From NCBI GenBank assembly GCA_022447405.1, contig JAKVCE010000060.1:1-9339 (forward strand): DNA of 9,339 nucleotides. Direction: 5' to 3'. Each line of letters opens with the position of its first letter. The stretch's first letter is position 1. This document shows positions 5,419 through 9,339 of the stretch, in pieces. The stretch is from Planctomycetota bacterium (lineage in GTDB: Bacteria > Planctomycetota > UBA1135 > GCA-002686595). A model generated the notes under the pieces. It searched no databases. It was not told the DNA's origin and saw only the letters and a program-made list of their open reading frames with translations. Position numbers and translations under genes: made by a program.

Positions 5419-7352
5419 TGAAGCGCAGGGACGCAGCCCTCCTCCCTCTCTGCCTGGCGCTCGCCGCGTGCGCGGCAGAAGAGCCCGAGCGCATGGTGAT
5501 GAGGAGCGTGCACACAGACCTCCTTGAGGGAGATGAGCACTACGAGGTCGTCCGCAAGGCAGCGGGCGCAGAGGTGCGGAGGATGATCCTCACCCCGGCG
5601 CTCCACGCCTTCGTGGACGGCGGCGACCTCCCCTCCCTCGTCATGCCGCCCTCAGCCGAGGTCAAGATCCAGGTCCCCCAAGAGGGCGGTCCCTTCCTGC
5701 TCCACGGCGCAGCGGGGATCGACGTGAAGAGCGGGAAGAGCCTCAACGACGCCTCTCCGGTCGTCACCATCCTCTTTGAGCTCGAGGTGGACGGCGAGCG
5801 CCGCTTCGAGAGCACGCAGACGGTGCGGCCGCGTGAGGGCATCCGCGGCCCCGTGGAGAACCCTATGAGCTGGGCGCGCTTCGCCGACGGGGAGGGCCTC
5901 CAGCTCAATGGAGGCGAGACGATCACGCTGCGCACGGACCTCTTAGCGAGCGCGAGCCTCAAGCCCGCTGAGCTCTTGTGCGGCTTCGGGGGGCTGCGCC
6001 TTGAGGTGGTGACCGAGCGCGAGCGCCTCAAGGCGAGCCCTGAGACACCGAACATCGTCTTCGTCGTGATGGACACCCTGCGCGCTGACCGCACGCACCT
6101 CGAAGGCTACGAGCGAGACACGACCCCGCACCTCGCGCGCATCAGCGAGCGCGCCATCATCTACGACCAAGCCCTCTCCACCTCCAGCTGGACCTGGCCC
6201 TCGACGGCCTCCTTCCTGACGGGGCTCCCCCCAGAGGCGCACGGCGTCCTCCTCCACCGCTCCTCCTGGCTCGCGCACTCCCTCACGACCCTGCCAGAGG
6301 CGCTGCAAGCGCGCGGGTACACGACCGGAGGCTTCAGCGCCAACCCCCTCATCTCACCGAACAAGAACTTCTCCCAGGGCTTCGAGCGCTTCGAAGCCCC
6401 GGAGACCGAGTTCGTCTCTGGGGAGGTCGTCATGCCCGACTGCCTCGCCTGGGTGCGTGAGCACGCGGAGCACCGCTTCTTCCTCTACCTACACCTCGCC
6501 GACCCGCACGTCCCCCACGAGCCGCACCCAGAGGAGCTCGAGCGCCTGGGGTTGACCCGGCCCGAGGACTTCCCCGAGCAGGGCTTCGAGCTCGCGCATG
6601 GCGTGCTCCGTCAGCAGCTCCTGCAGCCGCCCTTCGGCGAGACCGACATCACGCAGGTGCTCCCGCCTGAGCACGTCCAGTGGATCGACGATGAGTACGA
6701 CGCCTGCGTCGCCACGGGCGACCGCCACCTCGGCGCGCTCCTAGACCTCCTCGAGGCAGAGGGGCTCATGGAGAAGACCATCATCGCTTTCGTCTCCGAT
6801 CACGGGGAGGAGCTCCTCGATCACGGCGCCCTCGACCACGCCCGCACCCTGCACCCCGAGCTCGTGCGCGTCCCCATGCTCATCGCAGGACCTGGCATCG
6901 AACCGGCGCGGATCAGCGAACCCACCTCCACACGACACCTCGGCCCCACCCTCGCGCGCTTCGGCGGCGCAGAGCTCGAGCTCCCGCAGCAGGCGCTCAA
7001 CCTCGCAGACCCACGAGAAGCGGCGGCCTCTGCGGTCCACTTCCGGACGGACAAGGGCTTCTGGGGTCACGACGCCAAGGCGACGATCCTCGGGGTTCGG
7101 GTCGGCGAGCTCTCCCTCCACTGGGCGCCCAACGCGGACGAGGCCCCGGCCCATCGCCTCTATGACATCTCCACGGATCCCACCGAGCAGAACGACCTCG
7201 CGGCCTCGAGGCCGGAGGATGTGGCGCGCCTGAGCGAGCTCATCGACGCCCACCAGCGCGAGTGGGCCCGCTCCAAGCCAGAGACCCTCGAGGGTGGAGC
7301 GCGCGCAGCCGCCATGCTGCGCGCCATCGGCTACGCAGGAGAGGACGAGTGA
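5418..7352 (+). CDS. Lipoprotein sulfatase-family (alkaline phosphatase superfamily) enzyme, paralogue 3
   Basis: This is a 644-residue protein. The ATG at 5418 overlaps the previous stop by one base (TGATG). The N-terminus reads MKRRDAALLPLCLALAAC, a textbook lipoprotein signal with lipobox L-A-A-C and lipidated C18. The +2 residue is Ala, which under the Asp+2 rule permits outer-membrane sorting. The same frame stays open upstream to 5205, but that stretch is Arg/Pro-rich shadow of paralogue 2. The beta-rich region follows at about 30-200, with VDGGDLP, MPPSAE and CGFG (C188). The catalytic domain has NIVFVVMDTLRADR (D219), SSWTWPSTASFLTG (T259), LHLADPH, VSDHGEEL (D461, H462) and HARTLHPELVRVP, where the usual HG is HA. 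The tail has LRAIGY. Thr is the predicted nucleophile. Unlike its two neighbours it has no transmembrane helices, so it is the membrane-tethered, otherwise soluble member of the set. The ribosome site is weak, so translation probably relies on coupling. Confidence 0.93.
   Translation: MKRRDAALLPLCLALAACAAEEPERMVMRSVHTDLLEGDEHYEVVRKAAGAEVRRMILTPALHAFVDGGDLPSLVMPPSAEVKIQVPQEGGPFLLHGAAGIDVKSGKSLNDASPVVTILFELEVDGERRFESTQTVRPREGIRGPVENPMSWARFADGEGLQLNGGETITLRTDLLASASLKPAELLCGFGGLRLEVVTERERLKASPETPNIVFVVMDTLRADRTHLEGYERDTTPHLARISERAIIYDQALSTSSWTWPSTASFLTGLPPEAHGVLLHRSSWLAHSLTTLPEALQARGYTTGGFSANPLISPNKNFSQGFERFEAPETEFVSGEVVMPDCLAWVREHAEHRFFLYLHLADPHVPHEPHPEELERLGLTRPEDFPEQGFELAHGVLRQQLLQPPFGETDITQVLPPEHVQWIDDEYDACVATGDRHLGALLDLLEAEGLMEKTIIAFVSDHGEELLDHGALDHARTLHPELVRVPMLIAGPGIEPARISEPTSTRHLGPTLARFGGAELELPQQALNLADPREAAASAVHFRTDKGFWGHDAKATILGVRVGELSLHWAPNADEAPAHRLYDISTDPTEQNDLAASRPEDVARLSELIDAHQREWARSKPETLEGGARAAAMLRAIGYAGEDE
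6176..6212 (+). repeat. 37-nt exact repeat within paralogue 3 (first copy at 4197-4233)
   Basis: Second copy of the nucleophile-segment block. A further 25-base identical block follows in both genes at 4492-4516 and 6474-6498, including a CTA leucine codon that is uncommon in this GC-rich DNA; paralogue 1 differs there by one base (2081-2105). Confidence 0.85.
7337..7345 (+). promoter_or_regulatory. Shine-Dalgarno for apaH
   Basis: AGGAGAGGA lies in the last codons of paralogue 3, with the AGGAG core seven bases before the GTG at 7349. That GTG overlaps the upstream TGA as GTGA. It decides the apaH start in favour of 7349 over an in-frame ATG further upstream at 7262. Confidence 0.78.
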
Positions 7353-8077
7353 GCGAGAAGCGGCGCATCTTCATCGGCGACATCCAGGGCTGCCGAGAAG
7401 AGCTCGAGGCGCTCCTCGAGGCCGTCTCCTTCGACCCCACGGCGGATGAGCTGCACCCCGTCGGTGACCTGGTGAACCGAGGGCCTGACTCGCTAGGGAC
7501 CCTGCGGCTCCTCCAGAGTCTTGGCGCCGGCGGCGTGCTCGGCAACCACGACCTGCACGTGCTCGCCGCCTCGCGAGGGCGCCGGGAGCCCTCCCCGCGT
7601 GACACCTTTCACGACATCCTGGAGGCCGAGGACCGCGACGAGCTGCTTAAGTGGCTCGCTGCGCGCCCCTTCGTCAGGGGCTGGCGGGACATCCTGTGCG
7701 TGCACGCGGGGCTGGACCCCAGCTGGCCCGACCCCGTCGAGCGCCACCTCTCTGACCTAGACCCCTTTGAGCCAGATGAGCGCGCGGCCTTCGCCACCCG
7801 CGTCCGCTACTGCGCCAAGGACGGCCGACGACCTGAGAGAGACGATCCGCCGCCGGAGGCGCCCTTCCAGCCCTGGTTCGTCTTCCTCCCTATGCGCCCC
7901 GAGGAGTCACGCACGCTCGTCTTCGGTCACTGGGCATCGCGCGGCCTGGTCGAGCGCCCCAAGCTGCGCGGCCTGGACACTGGCTGCGTCTGGGGCGGCG
8001 CGCTCACGGCCTGGATCGCGGAGGAGGATCGCCTCGTCTCCGTGCCTGCGCGCAGGGCCTATCAGGCCATCGGCTGA
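7349..8077 (+). CDS. apaH: Bis(5'-nucleosyl)-tetraphosphatase, symmetrical (Ap4A hydrolase)
   Basis: This is a 242-residue cytosolic metallophosphoesterase. ApaH splits diadenosine tetraphosphate into two ADP and in E. coli also removes Np4 caps from RNA. The signature blocks are in order: GDIQGC (10-15), GDLVNRGPDS (39-48), GNHDLHVL (65-72), VHAGLDPSW (118-126), PWFVF, FGHWAS (H194) and LDTGCVWGG (209-217). FGHWAS and LDTGC-WGG separate ApaH from general Ser/Thr phosphatases. Gln in GDIQGC replaces the His of E. coli GDVHGC, a variant I recall in other ApaH proteins. It is shorter than E. coli ApaH (about 280 residues), mainly in the region after VHAGL. The GTG start is fixed by a good ribosome site and a GTGA overlap with paralogue 3, so it is translationally coupled to an envelope enzyme, unlike the rsmA-apaG-apaH setting of E. 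coli. Its end overlaps the convergent oxidoreductase gene by 16 bp. Confidence 0.95.
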   Translation: MSEKRRIFIGDIQGCREELEALLEAVSFDPTADELHPVGDLVNRGPDSLGTLRLLQSLGAGGVLGNHDLHVLAASRGRREPSPRDTFHDILEAEDRDELLKWLAARPFVRGWRDILCVHAGLDPSWPDPVERHLSDLDPFEPDERAAFATRVRYCAKDGRRPERDDPPPEAPFQPWFVFLPMRPEESRTLVFGHWASRGLVERPKLRGLDTGCVWGGALTAWIAEEDRLVSVPARRAYQAIG

Positions 8078-9339
8078 GCGGCTTCGAAGCCTGGGAACAG
8101 GCGCTGTGAGAGGTCGGTCTGGAGCATCCCTTCGGGGTCCAGCTCCTCTTTCAGTGACCGGAAGGCGGCCAGCTTCTCCGCGGGCAAGAAGCGCTCGACG
8201 TCCTCGCTCCGCAAGACCGAGTCCTTCGCGAAGTAGAACTTGCCGCCCGCTGCGAGGACGAGCTCGGTGAGGTCGTGGCAGTGCTCCCAGAGCGAGGCGC
8301 GCCTCCGCTCGTCCACCTTGAAGTCGAGGGCGAGGCTCCAGCCGTCGAGGGCGTGCGTCAGCCAGAAGGGGTCCGGTCGGTGCCGCTTCAAGACGCCCAA
8401 GTAGCTCACGTGTCCGCGCTGCCTGCAGCGCTCCAGGAGCTCAAGCAGGGTCTCGTGCGCGGTCTCCTTCGGCAGGAAGACCTGATATTGGATCAGCCCG
8501 CTCTGGTCGCGCCTCCCGTAGGCCCACTTCCAGTTCGGGACGAAGTCCAAGAGGAAGTGGAAGGCCGCGTGGGACTGGAGGTAGGGGTCCTGCATCCCCT
8601 CGAGCCTGCCAGCGAGGTACTTCACCGAGTTCACCAAGCGCATCCCGGCGTCGTGGTTGAAGAGCCGGAGCCCTCGCCAGACCTCGCTCTTCGGGATCAC
8701 CCCGAGGATGTTCGCGGGGAGCGACTGGGATCGAACGTCGAGGGTCGCGGCGGGGTCCGTGTCCTCACCTGGCTCGAGGTTGCGCCCGACGTGGACGAGA
8801 CCCCGACCTGAGCTGTCCCCGCCAGGGAAGCAGTCGAGCCAACCGACGAGGTAGTCAGCGTCCCCTTTCTCTGCCTCAAAGACCTCCATCATCTCCCCGA
8901 GGTCGTGAGTGGATACGCCGCGCACCTCCATCAGGCCGGAGTGCACGCGCTTCGTCTCCATGACGATCCTGGAGAAGAGCCCGAGCATCCCGAAGCCGCC
9001 GATCGCCGCGTGGAAGAGCTCCGGGTTCTGCTCGCGGTTAGCGGTGCGCACCTCTCCAGAGGGCAGCACCAGGTCAAACTCCAGGACGTGGTCCCCGAAG
9101 GTGCCTACGCGGTAGTTGTTCTTTCCATGGATGTTCATCGCGGCGGCGCCAGCGAGGGTCGGGAACATCGTCCCTGAGACCACATAGGGCCACCAGCCGT
9201 GCGGCAGGATGTGTCGCCACGCTCCGCGCACGCTGAGCCCAGCCTCGGCATCGAGGACGCCCTGCTCCGGATCGAAGGAGAGGACCCTGTTCATCTGCGA
9301 GAGGTCCAAGACCCAGCCGTCTCGCTGGGTCGAGGCGTC
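8062..9339 (-). CDS. DprE1-like FAD-dependent oxidoreductase (partial, N-terminus outside window)
   Basis: The minus-strand frame is open from the right edge to a TGA at 8064-8062, giving 425 visible codons. The TTG at 9309 is not the start, because similarity continues upstream (DGWVLDLSQMNRV). By comparison with the 461-residue M. tuberculosis DprE1, about 60 N-terminal residues are missing. The family is the FAD-linked PCMH/vanillyl-alcohol oxidase fold. Blocks matching DprE1 as I recall it: LPHGWW-x-x-VVSGT, NIHGKNN (His at 9129-9127, Lys at 9123-9121; DprE1 H132 and K134), ELFHAAIGGFGMLGL, QYQVFLP, YLGVLKR, GWSLALDF and YFAKDS (Lys at 8226-8224; DprE1 K418). DprE1 oxidises decaprenyl-phospho-ribose to the 2-keto intermediate for cell-wall arabinan. 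Outside actinobacteria the substrate is usually unknown, so I assign the family but not the substrate. The position of DprE1 C387 is Ala here (8331-8329). A sugar-lactone or alditol oxidase is the main alternative. Confidence 0.85.
   Translation of the reverse strand, partial: DASTQRDGWVLDLSQMNRVLSFDPEQGVLDAEAGLSVRGAWRHILPHGWWPYVVSGTMFPTLAGAAAMNIHGKNNYRVGTFGDHVLEFDLVLPSGEVRTANREQNPELFHAAIGGFGMLGLFSRIVMETKRVHSGLMEVRGVSTHDLGEMMEVFEAEKGDADYLVGWLDCFPGGDSSGRGLVHVGRNLEPGEDTDPAATLDVRSQSLPANILGVIPKSEVWRGLRLFNHDAGMRLVNSVKYLAGRLEGMQDPYLQSHAAFHFLLDFVPNWKWAYGRRDQSGLIQYQVFLPKETAHETLLELLERCRQRGHVSYLGVLKRHRPDPFWLTHALDGWSLALDFKVDERRRASLWEHCHDLTELVLAAGGKFYFAKDSVLRSEDVERFLPAEKLAAFRSLKEELDPEGMLQTDLSQRLFPGFEAAQPMA
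8080..8091. other. 12-bp perfect palindrome at the convergent gene ends
   Basis: GGCTTCGAAGCC starts three bases after the apaH stop and lies inside the final codons (G-F-E-A) of the oxidoreductase gene. It could form a short hairpin in either transcript. There is no T-run on either side, so it does not qualify as a standard intrinsic terminator; chance is quite possible. Confidence 0.3.

Noticed and set aside
7262..7348. Upstream extension of apaH
   Set aside because: It overlaps the end of paralogue 3; the GTG at 7349 has a good ribosome site and begins just before the GDIQGC block.
8080..8091. Intrinsic terminator at the convergent gene ends
   Set aside because: Only a short palindrome without a T-run on either strand; kept as a plain palindrome.
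8275..8811. Plus-strand open frame of 178 codons opposite the oxidoreductase
   Set aside because: It is antisense to conserved DprE1-like coding sequence; no domain or ribosome site supports it.

Overview
The window is GC-rich, with codon third positions dominated by G and C. It reads as chromosomal DNA of a Gram-negative-type bacterium: one gene encodes a classic lipoprotein, and two encode polytopic membrane proteins with large domains predicted to lie outside the inner membrane. Codon use and the wealth of sulfatase-like genes would suit Myxococcota or a related high-GC lineage. That taxonomic guess is weak; no rRNA or other marker is present.

Layout. (1) Positions 1-415, minus strand: the N-terminal part of an unrecognised membrane-anchored protein running off the left edge. 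(2) Positions 416-595: a divergent intergenic region, the only sizeable non-coding stretch. (3) Positions 596-8077, plus strand: four genes packed as an operon and overlapping by 4, 1 and 4 bases (GTGA, TGATG, GTGA). The first three are paralogues of the sulfatase / alkaline-phosphatase superfamily; the fourth is apaH. (4) Positions 8062-9339, minus strand: a DprE1-like FAD-dependent oxidoreductase, convergent with apaH, overlapping it by 16 bp and running off the right edge.

How the genes may work together. The three paralogues share a beta-rich domain marked by VDGGD-x-P and M-P-P, a metal-dependent catalytic domain and an L-x-x-IGY tail. They differ in membrane attachment: the first two have five predicted transmembrane helices and the third is a lipoprotein. 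All three carry Thr where a true sulfatase has the Cys or Ser that becomes formylglycine, plus the Asp/Thr/Asp-His metal set of EptA- and LtaS-type enzymes. I infer an envelope phosphoester hydrolase or phospho-group transferase system rather than formylglycine sulfatases. ApaH (Ap4A hydrolase) is cytosolic and an unexpected partner, yet its start codon overlaps the stop of the third paralogue. The DprE1-like enzyme may belong to a separate envelope-sugar pathway.

I found no tRNA, rRNA, CRISPR array, insertion sequence or attachment site. Many other long open frames exist on both strands, but they are shadows of the real genes caused by high GC.
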